A DNA stretch of 64,000 nt from Candidatus Gastranaerophilales bacterium (lineage in GTDB: Bacteria; Cyanobacteriota; Vampirovibrionia; Gastranaerophilales; Gastranaerophilaceae), in assembly GCA_944325155.1 (NCBI GenBank), contig CALUYY010000007.1, forward strand, positions 1 through 64,000. Direction: 5' to 3'. The notes under the pieces are model-generated. The model had not been told where the DNA came from. It did no database searches and was given only the letters and a program-made list of their open reading frames with translations. Made by a program: the position numbers and the translations under genes. Below are positions 34,001 to 41,002 of this stretch, piece after piece; the first letter of the stretch is position 1; each line of letters starts with the position of its first letter.

Positions 34001-35549
34001 TACCGTTAATATCCATGAAGGGGCGCTCGGCTTAAATTATAATTCAAATTATGCGATTGCAAACGCCAATTTTGCTTCGGGCACTTCATTAAATCTTCAA
34101 AATACCGTTGCGATTAATCAAAACGGACAGTGGACGACAAATCCCAATCCTTCCGGAATTGAAACCATTACATTTGATAATATTAATCTTGAAGGACCCG
34201 TTGATTTATTCCTTGATATAGATTTAAAACAGGGTGTTGCGGATAAAATTGCCGCAAATACGGTAGAGGGAAGCGGATATCTTGTTTTGGGATATGACGG
34301 AATAAATGCGGTAACAGACGCACTCAGAGATGATTCAAGCGTGCAGATTGCAACGGGCGCAATCACCGATTATATCAAACTTGAAGAAGAAGATATGAAA
34401 GTTATGGGTCCGATTGAAGAATATTTAATCGGATATGATGACGGCATGCTCAACTTCACAAAAACCGGCGGTAATCATCCCAAATATTCACAGGTTAACC
34501 CCGGCATCATGGCGGGTGCGGTTGCCGCACAAATGGGCGGATATCTTGTACAGTTAAATTCATACGATGAAGCGTTCAGAAATATGGATATGTATATGCT
34601 TATGACCAAAAAACAGCGTGAAGCAATGAAACACAGAAATAAATACGCTTATAACGGTTCATCGGGCATAATTTATGACGCTTCGATTTCAAGACATGAA
34701 AATAAATCGGGCTGGCTCAGACCTTTTGCAACATTTGAACAGGTTGACCTTGACGGCGGACCCGATGTTTCAAACGTTTCATACGGTTCATATTTCGGTA
34801 TGGATTCCGAATTTATTGATCTCGGCCACGGATGGGACGGCGTTTGGAGCGCTTATGCGGGATATAACGGCTCTCACCAATCTTATGACGGTATCGGCAT
34901 TTATCAAAACGGCGGTACACTGGGTGTTGTCGGTATGGCATATAAAGGCAACTTCTTTACAGGTTTAACCGTTAACGCAGGCGCAAGCGCAGGCAGAGCA
35001 AACGTTGATATGGGTTATGACGACTTTACGATGTTGATGAGCGGTGTTGCTTCAAAATCGGGTTATAACTTTGAATTGTTTGACGGCAAATTTATAATCC
35101 AGCCGAGCTATATGATGTCTTATTCATTCGTTAATATGTTTGATTATACAAGCGCTCAAGGTGCAAGAGTAACGTCTGATCCTTTGCATGCAATTCATAT
35201 TGAACCCGGCATTAAATTTATCGGAAACCTCAAAAACGGCTGGCAGCCTTATGCGGGCATTTCAATGATTTGGAATGTTATGGATAAGACAAGATTTATG
35301 GCAAATGAAGTTTATCTGCCCGAATTATCAATTAAACCGTTTGTTAAATACGGCGTGGGCTTGAGAAAATCCTGGGGAGAAAGATTTACGGGCTACTTGC
35401 AGACATATATTACAAACGGCGGAAGAAACGGTGTAGGTTTGCAGGCAGGCTTTAACTGGGCATTGGGAAAACCCGTTGTCAGAGAAAGACAGGCATTCGG
35501 CATAACACCGAGCGTTGAGAGCGTAAAATTTGCAAAGAAAACAAAATAA
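25059..35549 (+). CDS. Giant type V autotransporter adhesin (3496 residues)
   Basis: The signal peptide (residues 1-32, basic then LAVCLLAIFGVSIFGLQQ, cleavage after AKA) is followed by a huge Asn/Thr/Gly-rich beta-helical passenger. Polymorphic-outer-membrane-like GGAIY/NN blocks lie at about 290-370, 840-930 and 1770-1860. Autotransporter-associated beta-strand repeats of the form FIKEGxGTLxLSG are at about 1915-2400 and 2800-2990. A helical linker (NPGIMAGAVAAQMGGYLVQL, about 3150) leads into a C-terminal beta-barrel at about 3215-3471. The last strand ends GLQAGFNWALG, then a 27-residue basic tail follows, unlike the usual terminal Phe. It is a surface adhesin or matrix protein needing an outer membrane and BAM complex. 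It is monocistronic with a strong terminator. Confidence 0.93.
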   Translation: MSGKNNKKFKLAVCLLAIFGVSIFGLQQAKAVNVNNQSGLEDTNNYRNNEALNVTGNINLNSGNLPDIQNAVNAVVNGNNHTISGGIFNSDRESEDNSLTYGHYTVQNNSSLTFNNIGFSTNTDIGGTDSWTGNSRDWRVFGLIAQNMASNSSVNINGSIFTNNVLNIHQTRNGANSDVANRVNGGFLNNAAGSMNITSTNFTDNEVIVTTTKNDSNLFFSGNAHSYVYGGIFSNYEDAQLNITGGTISNNSVQVTSNGAGTDDSVIATVQGGVINNEGMALIDGVQINNNTVSASTNNLGDNATAQGGAIYNAQGAILTIQGDTSFSGNSVNASGANSNTAQGGAIYNAGAINVSGGSTVFSDNSANNALNDIYFADGSTMSLTEGSTVTLSSGIQSQNQNAQITVEGTSNLIQNNTNSSAYRGQINIQSNGLLTFKGQDLGVINSLNNAEINLSQNSGLGFEIENNITLDAGDVMANFDTITPSGTLNIYKTGDNEMTLAGDFDGIADEYNISGGKLIASDENLASSDTVNVNNAEFEYSTKGEIVNNVSLSNGSTYTINANSSDEAITINNSPVFNGANNTVNLENGNYDLNTNFRSDEIQNININSSNVSFGQGGISQNTTVTDSVLNLSNNNIEKTTFSNLTSNNSSVNLDIDLSNGTSDTIIAGDNSDGSLNLGELTFIGDASETEYNFQVITGENLAFSDYNGTFESEVYKYAVGASGQTIKLNATGIASNGLKYYNHTLTGDRTFSFIGDEIYKIGQDLESTNAGDFIVNGKSETAKDSIISGDVSHSFFEVSDNKLTVNNVTIQDALASNLDELLEGASTNTDGAVLNIEGGSAEFNNVILQNNKAEGSGGVISATAGSVVIKNSKIQNNNAVYGGAINAHNHAEITINDSTISNNSATEGSAIYNAMGGSVILNDVKISNNTGSSSIYNEGENSTVSITNEKDNIINNGDNAVIKNTGTINITANNDTLTTIQDAIQNLDITTNTKGNIETKGNVTFSDITNQIVTQTNSTVQIENLTGSEYIAGGNLYISGNVNSSIITSNAKAPDDVSYSLDLNVAENGSEITLNDGSAYIQSLNNSKLTVNGGRAENIYFVNNNSKVYINGGSYSGIGTISNGTTVTINNGVEDSNTAISTANDSTIINTLGTTKVHNSNNTDIKNSGTISVENLQSGSSFTQTKGTSTITNAIEKSVIDIDGGTSTITQGNDVTITVDNAELNLGSDTATNALTNSSLTIGNAAEANLTGGNISGGEIILAAAQDSLNAGILNISGKDTTISSALSGGGTINKTEGGRLDLEGADGANAEFTGEINVSNDGTLAFDQNSTLNKDANINLDNSTFDFDLTTGEDISLTDDGFSTVNLTNSSTMNVDGTGLNQDIQIQVGNGFWTSDNRGNTLNFANASYNLINKQGASEAVNDILTFTSANLTLEENQTWENKIALDNTTLDLSNKNAGDTYHFSNLNVINNTENKPNNNLTVDVDFVYVDNPEGEKDILPYADKIIVDEGSGILELTQVFITDDNGGIVNYKDDEGNAIPIQIIKNVGENASVQLETNEDIEILSWSTNVYKYSINSAISDKEQGLIDSITVDPNGVASSDTLRDLNHYKGNRGFSFVIKGEDGQAVENKYQIYRDLDTTAAGNLTVIGRVDENGKSILSGKLKELVIDENDQRYDAQNSTYTYLGPEQADGQRPVVDTATVNKEPTLKDGEYTFEIGAMDSDNPIKENGSLFELKNATNLKITDVSLEDAYRGKTDTIKNGSAIYANNNSATVELNNVDFKNNTVSSGSGGAVANELSQSFLLDGSVIAANKASENGGAFYNTSSGETKIQNATFYGNSAGSLGGAIYTNADMTIVNSNFGKDTNNVDNFNYIGSEPDKVANDIYIDKKAKLTFEVNENAVNKTSIIASGIMGSETSSFIKTGTGTLNLSGNNKDFKGDFILAEYGGKVLYKADSTGDSFVSGDVLIGQSSALEMEISNSAVSESITQNINNVSGTGEFIKSGQGALNLGGDNSGFTGTAQINAGSLNYLADNNTDKYFLGATKISENAELNLTINEGISNNVNEISGDGTVNKFESGKVILSGNNSGFEGTLNIKEGILEYKNSDGNSPEGTSYISGVTNMAKGSVFIANTDGLNYDFTDEINSSFKGKGTFIKEGFGTLKLSGDLKELTGDVQIQTGNLEFIKNEDNGYINGGTFVGSGNTFIYNTNGNNAELSNNIKGAGNFTKEGKGTLTIKGDYSNLTGAATISEGTLKYIQNQGKYFGGHTNVDENGTLIFDTNGINSEISNITQSTEIGGTFIKEGEGTLTLSGANGSFDGKSYIDEGTLAFSNLDGSTYFAGATHISENAILAYTTGEYATLSNFTGAGTINKDGSNTLAISDYNVEGNKFSGTLNVEEGSAIVNAASDADKNFDFNMTVNNGNLVYNAAQNQNYNIGTVDSKVSFGENVNGATITFNGGNYNLAGDIQNAVAVNNITKFTDATLTLGSKNYNGNYKLSGGNVVLSDDNVYSHHTFNNLEALNTNLSLDLGFKNPADETMYDKITVNSGDASFNVISVNMIPSDGENSSDGTASDSGENETLTFNVLGGEATFNSIYSLTSYATNKYTYDVTYENGQNIVFTKTGNSDSNTLKRQNINEIDDIREFQFDNDITLNNPYLLDEDLTTTHEGIFTVLGYKDDTAEEPVTVIDGSNDHSMFEVGDNTTLNVSDIHFTNAKASMTDIEGEDKSSKGIHGSILALTGGSATLDNVKATNNASDGKGGAIYVNGGNLTLNDIYFENNTHKLSADTEIDNDIYVEGGKTVNITGDSTVKSGLAGEGTVNTSGNFNLEGNNKDFKGTLLVSSGQATFTQNEDDTFISGTTEISKNADAIINNNYSEIEGTFKGEGNLTKEGSENLVLIGDNSLMTGNVTVEEGHIVLNTDGAAYFSGNTELKDNTGIIVSGSKDADLSNVSGSENSTVEKSGSGKLTFGGNGKYEGTVNIHEGALGLNYNSNYAIANANFASGTSLNLQNTVAINQNGQWTTNPNPSGIETITFDNINLEGPVDLFLDIDLKQGVADKIAANTVEGSGYLVLGYDGINAVTDALRDDSSVQIATGAITDYIKLEEEDMKVMGPIEEYLIGYDDGMLNFTKTGGNHPKYSQVNPGIMAGAVAAQMGGYLVQLNSYDEAFRNMDMYMLMTKKQREAMKHRNKYAYNGSSGIIYDASISRHENKSGWLRPFATFEQVDLDGGPDVSNVSYGSYFGMDSEFIDLGHGWDGVWSAYAGYNGSHQSYDGIGIYQNGGTLGVVGMAYKGNFFTGLTVNAGASAGRANVDMGYDDFTMLMSGVASKSGYNFELFDGKFIIQPSYMMSYSFVNMFDYTSAQGARVTSDPLHAIHIEPGIKFIGNLKNGWQPYAGISMIWNVMDKTRFMANEVYLPELSIKPFVKYGVGLRKSWGERFTGYLQTYITNGGRNGVGLQAGFNWALGKPVVRERQAFGITPSVESVKFAKKTK
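30796..32250 (+). repeat. Tandem beta-strand repeats in the autotransporter passenger
   Basis: About seven to eight units of roughly 60-75 residues each contain GxGTFIKEGxGTLxLSG followed by a strand ending GTLxY. Examples are SGTGEFIKSGQGALNLGG, KGKGTFIKEGFGTLKLSG and GGTFIKEGEGTLTLSG. Units are diverged at DNA level. Confidence 0.8.
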
Positions 35550-35571
35550 ATTAAATTAAATTAAATAATAA

Positions 35572-35600
35572 AAAAAGGGGGGTATTAAGCCCCCCTTTTT
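35572..35600 (+). terminator. Intrinsic terminator after the autotransporter
   Basis: GGGGGG (35577-35582) pairs with CCCCCC (35590-35595) around TATTAAG, followed by TTTTT and preceded by an A-run. Confidence 0.92.
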
Positions 35601-35669
35601 ATCTTATTATCTATTTTATAAAATCCGCAATTATTAATTTTTTGTTAATAATTAAGAGAATTTGAAAAT

Positions 35670-35698
35670 TTGAATATAAGATTGTCTTATCAGATAAA
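35670..35698 (+). promoter_or_regulatory. Probable groESL promoter with small palindrome
   Basis: TTGAAT (35670-35675), 17 bases, then GATAAA (35693-35698). The palindrome TTATC-A-GATAA (35687-35697) overlaps the -10 region. No CIRCE element (TTAGCACTC-N9-GAGTGCTAA) is present, so HrcA control is not supported. Confidence 0.45.
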
Positions 35699-35724
35699 GT
35701 CTATCTATTTTAAAGGAGGATATT

Positions 35725-36012
35725 ATGACAATTAAACCGTTAGGCGACAGGGTCGTTCTTAAAGTTATTGATGATGTACAGCAAACACAGGGCGGAATTT
35801 TTATTCCCGATTCCGCTAAAGAAAAACCCCAAAAAGGGGAAGTTGTAGCTGTCGGACCCGGAAAAACAATGGATTCGGGCGAAAGAGAACCCTTGGACGT
35901 TAAAGTCGGAGATAAAGTTTTATATGCAAAATATGCAGGAACAGACGTTAAAATGGACGGCGTCGAGTATAAAATTTTATCCGTTAAAGATGTATTGGCT
36001 GTCATTGAATAA
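35725..36012 (+). CDS. groES: Co-chaperonin GroES
   Basis: The 95-residue protein opens with [15 protein letters not shown], has the mobile loop [20 protein letters not shown] and ends [14 protein letters not shown]. All are standard GroES features. It caps the GroEL ring during protein folding in the cytosol. AAAGGAGG is an excellent ribosome site. It precedes groEL by 22 bp. Confidence 0.98.
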   Translation: MTIKPLGDRVVLKVIDDVQQTQGGIFIPDSAKEKPQKGEVVAVGPGKTMDSGEREPLDVKVGDKVLYAKYAGTDVKMDGVEYKILSVKDVLAVIE

Positions 36013-36028
36013 TTAAAGTAAGGAGTGA

Positions 36029-37681
<1,653 letters not shown>

Positions 37682-37704
37682 TTTTTTAAAAATACATATA
37701 CCTT

Positions 37705-37740
37705 AAAAAGATTGGATAAAATTTTATCCAATCTTTTTTT
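37705..37740 (+). terminator. Intrinsic terminator after groEL
   Basis: The palindrome AAAGATTGGATAAAA / TTTTATCCAATCTTT is perfect and ends in a T-run. Confidence 0.88.
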
Positions 37741-37754
37741 ATAAAATTCAAATA

Positions 37755-37788
37755 AAAAGACCCGAATATATTTTTATTCGGGTCTTTT
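37755..37788. terminator. Second tandem terminator after groEL
   Basis: AAAAGACCCGAATA (37755-37768) pairs with TATTCGGGTCTTTT (37775-37788). A -10-like TAAAAT follows soon after for the next gene. Confidence 0.8.
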
Positions 37789-37820
37789 GTTATGGTAAAA
37801 TTTTTTAAAAAGGTTATTTT

Positions 37821-38426
37821 ATGTATTTTAAATACGGGAAAAAAGAAAAAGATTATCTGAAATCAAAAGATAAAATTTTAGGCGCTTATATTGATAAAAT
37901 CGGAACAATAAAAAGAGAAACCGACCCCGATATTTTTTATTCTCTTGTTCACTGTATAACGGGCCAGCAGATTTCAACAAAAGCGCATGTTTCAATATGG
38001 AAAAGAATGAATGAAGGCTTAATTAAAATTACGCCGGATACGATAATAAAAGCGGGTGTTGATAAAATAAAAGCATTCGGCATTTCATATAAAAAAGCGG
38101 GATATATTTTTGAACTTGCAATGAAAGTCAAAAATAAAGAATTGGACCTTGATAAATTGTATGATAAGCCGACGGATATTATTATAAAAGAATTAACCGC
38201 ACAAAGGGGAATAGGCATTTGGAGCGCCGAGATGGTTTTGTTATTCTGTCTTCAGAGAGGGGATGTTTTAAGTTATAAGGATTTAGGCATACAAAGAGGA
38301 ATAAAAATTTTATACGGGGTTGATATCGTAAAAAAAGAATTTTTTGAAGAGTTAAAAGAAAAATGGACGCCTTATTTAAGCGTTGCAAGCCTTTATCTTT
38401 GGGAAGCGGCGGGAACAAATGTATAA
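37821..38426 (+). CDS. DNA-3-methyladenine glycosylase, AlkA-like (HhH-GPD)
   Basis: The 201-residue base-excision glycosylase has the helix-hairpin-helix and catalytic segment: LTAQRGIGIWSAEMVLLFCL followed by GDVLSYKDLGIQRGI, where the Asp of KDLG is the catalytic residue. IFYSLVHCITGQQIS is the conserved N-terminal helix of the AlkA/MAG group. The AlkA N-terminal extra domain is missing, as in many short homologues. AAAAGG precedes the ATG. The end overlaps the methyltransferase gene by 8 bp, forming an alkylation-repair operon. Confidence 0.88.
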   Translation: MYFKYGKKEKDYLKSKDKILGAYIDKIGTIKRETDPDIFYSLVHCITGQQISTKAHVSIWKRMNEGLIKITPDTIIKAGVDKIKAFGISYKKAGYIFELAMKVKNKELDLDKLYDKPTDIIIKELTAQRGIGIWSAEMVLLFCLQRGDVLSYKDLGIQRGIKILYGVDIVKKEFFEELKEKWTPYLSVASLYLWEAAGTNV

Positions 38427-38913
38427 AAGTTTTTATTTTTCGCCTTTGGGGAAAATTGTTCTTCTTGAAGAAAATAATTATTTAACCAACCTTTATTTTG
38501 AGGGGCAGAAGAAATTTGAGCCTGAAATAAAAGATATAAAAGAAAAAGATTTAAAAATTTTTAAAGAGACCAAAAAATGGCTTGATTGTTATTTTAGAGG
38601 AGAAATCCCGGATTATACCCCCGAACTTTTATTAAAAGGAACGGAATTTCAGCTTGAAGTCTGGGAGCTATTAAAAAATATTCAATACGGAAAAATAACA
38701 ACATATAAAGAAATTGCACAAACAATCGCAAAAAAAAGAGGAATTAAAAAAATGTCCGCTCAAGCCATTGGCGGTGCAATTTCAAAAAATCCCGTCGCAA
38801 TTATTATTCCATGCCACAGAGTTATTGCGCAAAACGGCTCTTTAACGGGATATGCGGGCGGAATTAAAAGAAAAGAAGAATTGTTAAAAATTGAAAAGAG
38901 CTTATTAATCTAA
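38419..38913 (+). CDS. ogt: Methylated-DNA-protein cysteine methyltransferase (Ogt/MGMT)
   Basis: The suicide repair protein takes O6-alkyl groups from guanine. The acceptor Cys is in IIIPCHRVIAQNGSLTGYAGG, with the DNA-binding helix QAIGGAISKNP before it. ELLLKGTEFQLEVWELLKNI is the family core. I start at ATG 38419 (164 residues), which gives the usual MYKSFYFSPLGKI opening; a start at 38383 would add 12 residues inside the upstream gene. It overlaps the glycosylase stop, so translation is coupled. Confidence 0.93.
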   Translation: MYKSFYFSPLGKIVLLEENNYLTNLYFEGQKKFEPEIKDIKEKDLKIFKETKKWLDCYFRGEIPDYTPELLLKGTEFQLEVWELLKNIQYGKITTYKEIAQTIAKKRGIKKMSAQAIGGAISKNPVAIIIPCHRVIAQNGSLTGYAGGIKRKEELLKIEKSLLI

Positions 38914-38942
38914 AAAATAATTTTTATAGTATTATTTATTGT

Positions 38943-39326
38943 ATGAAATTAGTTTGCAGAGCAGTTTTCTTATTTTTTGTATTTATTTCGATTTTAATAA
39001 ATACAACTTTTGCAAACGAATATAATTTTTATAAAGCTCCGTTTTCGGGCGCTTATATGTATAGCGCCGATTATTTGAATGAAGATATTATCAACAATGA
39101 AAACAACAAACCTCTTTCAAATTTAACAAACAGAGATTCAAGGCTGGTATCGGGCAGCATTAAAGATGAAAATTGTGCAAATTTTCCTTTAAATATCCAT
39201 GCCGTTATTAAAAATACGCAGATAGAAAAGCTTTTTTATCATACATATTTTAAAACGAATTTAAAAGACAACAATAAAAAACATTTTATTGCGCTTTTAT
39301 CGCAGGTTTTTCCCCAGGCTCCGTAA
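38943..39326 (+). CDS. Small secreted protein of unknown function
   Basis: The 127-residue protein has a clear signal peptide (MKLVCRAVFLFFVFISILIN, cleavage near TTFA). The mature part is polar with Tyr/Asn-rich start, two cysteines absent except one in ENCANF, and no recognised domain. TATAGT lies 12 bases before the ATG and there is no ribosome site, so the leader is very short. It precedes the oadG-like gene by about 50 bp but probably has its own promoter. Confidence 0.65.
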   Translation: MKLVCRAVFLFFVFISILINTTFANEYNFYKAPFSGAYMYSADYLNEDIINNENNKPLSNLTNRDSRLVSGSIKDENCANFPLNIHAVIKNTQIEKLFYHTYFKTNLKDNNKKHFIALLSQVFPQAP

Positions 39327-39377
39327 TTATTCCTTTATTTAAAAAGTGAATAAAATTAAAATTTAAAGGAGTAAAAA

Positions 39378-39635
39378 ATGGATATGGAAAAATTTATGCC
39401 GCTTTTTTATGACGGCATGGTTGTAACATTGGTCGGGATGTTTGTCGTAATGGTGTTTTTAACCGTTATGATATGGGTTATAGATTTTACACAGGTAATT
39501 GTAAGATATATAAACAAAAAATTTCCCGTTGAAGTTAAAGATGAAACAGCCAAAAAATCAAAACAACAAACAAATGACACGGAAGACATTGCGGTTGCAA
39601 TTGCTGCCGCATTAAGTTATCAATCAAAGGCATAA
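39378..39635 (+). CDS. OadG-like small membrane subunit
   Basis: The 85-residue protein has one N-terminal membrane helix in LFYDGMVVTLVGMFVVMVFL and a polar C-terminal tail. The GMxVxLxGMxVV pattern is that of the gamma subunit of oxaloacetate decarboxylase and related Na+-pumping decarboxylases. No alpha or beta decarboxylase subunit is nearby. Instead it sits 12 bp before an NhaD/ArsB-type carrier, apparently as one operon, so it may act as an accessory subunit of that carrier (inference). AAAGGAG precedes the ATG. Confidence 0.7.
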   Translation: MDMEKFMPLFYDGMVVTLVGMFVVMVFLTVMIWVIDFTQVIVRYINKKFPVEVKDETAKKSKQQTNDTEDIAVAIAAALSYQSKA

Positions 39636-39647
39636 GGGGAGAAAAAA

Positions 39648-40973
39648 ATGGAATTTATACATGAATATGTTACCGCTCACAACCTTATGATTTCATCCTG
39701 GATTTTAATTATAGCGTATTTCTTTATTGCGCTTGATAAAATTCCTAAAGTAACGATTGCGCTTTTTGGCGGCGCAATAACAATCCTTTTGGGGCTTGTG
39801 AGCCAGACAAAATCAATTGACGGACTTATCAATCAGGGATATTTTATAAACTATGTTGATTTTAACGTTATATTCCTGCTTGTTTCAATGATGATAATTG
39901 TATTAATTACTACAAAAAGCGGGGTGTTTAATTATGCCGCAAATGCGCTTTTAAAATTAACAAAAGGGCACCCGATTAAAGTTCTTATAACGTTAGGGTT
40001 TTTTACCGCTTTTGTAAGCGCATTTCTTGATAACGTTACAACGGTTATACTTGTTATGCCGATTACGTTTTCAATTTGCAAAAAACTTGATATTAACCCG
40101 ATTCCTTATCTTTTATGCGAAGTTATGGCTTCAAATATCGGCGGAACGGCAACATTAATCGGCGACCCGCCGAATATCATTATAGGAAGCACGGGCGGTC
40201 TTACTTTTATGGACTTTATAAAAGAATTAACCCCCGGTGTTGCCGTAATTTTAGTTGCGGTAATGATATTTTACGTGCTTTGCTTTAGAAAAGTGCTTGT
40301 TACGACAAAAGAAAAAATGGATGAGGTTTCAAAAATCGATAATTCAAACTCAATAACCGATTTTAACTTAATGCTCCGTTCAACAACGGTTCTTGTTCTT
40401 GTTATTATAGGTTTTATGCTTCATGATGCGATTCATGTTGAAACAAGCATTATAGCAATGCTCGGCGCTTGTATTTTATTGTTTTTTGAAAAGCCGACCG
40501 AAATTCTGAAAGAAGTTGAATGGAATACCATATTCTTCTTTATCGGTTTATTTATTATAATAGGCGGGCTTGAAGCGTCCGGCGGAATAAAGCTTATGGC
40601 CGAATGGGTTTTAAATGTAACGGACGGCAACCAGAGCGCAACCGCTATGATTATTTTATGGGCGTCGGGTATAATTTCAGGGTTTATTGATAATATCCCC
40701 TATACCGCTACGATGGCGCCGATGATTTTGGAAATCGAAAAAGCAACAAGCGTAGATTATGCTTATCCTCTTTGGTGGGCATTGTCTTTGGGGGCTTGTC
40801 TCGGCGGCAACTTAACCATAATAGGAGCGGCAGCTAACGTTATCGTAAGTGAAAATGCGGCTAAAGCCGGTTATAAAATTCCTTTTATGAGGTTTATGAA
40901 ATACGGGGTCGGAGTTGTTCTGATTTCTTTAATCATAAGCACCGCTTATATTTATATAAGATTTTTAAAATAA
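39648..40973 (+). CDS. NhaD/ArsB-family (ion transporter superfamily) carrier
   Basis: The 441-residue membrane protein has about eleven helices. The duplicated family motifs are visible: FLDNVTTVILVMPITF and NIGGTATLIGDPPNIII in the first half, then FIDNIPYTATMAPMIL and LGACLGGNLTIIGAAANVI in the second. These are shared by NhaD Na+/H+ antiporters, ArsB and related carriers. Na+/H+ exchange is the best guess given the OadG-like partner. GGGGAG precedes the ATG; a bidirectional terminator follows. Confidence 0.85.
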   Translation: MEFIHEYVTAHNLMISSWILIIAYFFIALDKIPKVTIALFGGAITILLGLVSQTKSIDGLINQGYFINYVDFNVIFLLVSMMIIVLITTKSGVFNYAANALLKLTKGHPIKVLITLGFFTAFVSAFLDNVTTVILVMPITFSICKKLDINPIPYLLCEVMASNIGGTATLIGDPPNIIIGSTGGLTFMDFIKELTPGVAVILVAVMIFYVLCFRKVLVTTKEKMDEVSKIDNSNSITDFNLMLRSTTVLVLVIIGFMLHDAIHVETSIIAMLGACILLFFEKPTEILKEVEWNTIFFFIGLFIIIGGLEASGGIKLMAEWVLNVTDGNQSATAMIILWASGIISGFIDNIPYTATMAPMILEIEKATSVDYAYPLWWALSLGACLGGNLTIIGAAANVIVSENAAKAGYKIPFMRFMKYGVGVVLISLIISTAYIYIRFLK

Positions 40974-40974
40974 A

Positions 40975-41002
40975 TTAAAGGGGGATTAAATCCCCCTTTT
41001 AA
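40975..41002. terminator. Bidirectional terminator between carrier and helicase genes
   Basis: TTAAAGGGGGA (40975-40985) pairs with TCCCCCTTTTAA (40991-41002) around TTAAA. It serves both convergent genes. Confidence 0.85.

Noticed and set aside
35600-35724. CIRCE/HrcA element before groES
   Set aside because: No TTAGCACTC-N9-GAGTGCTAA or close variant; only a short TTATC-A-GATAA palindrome.
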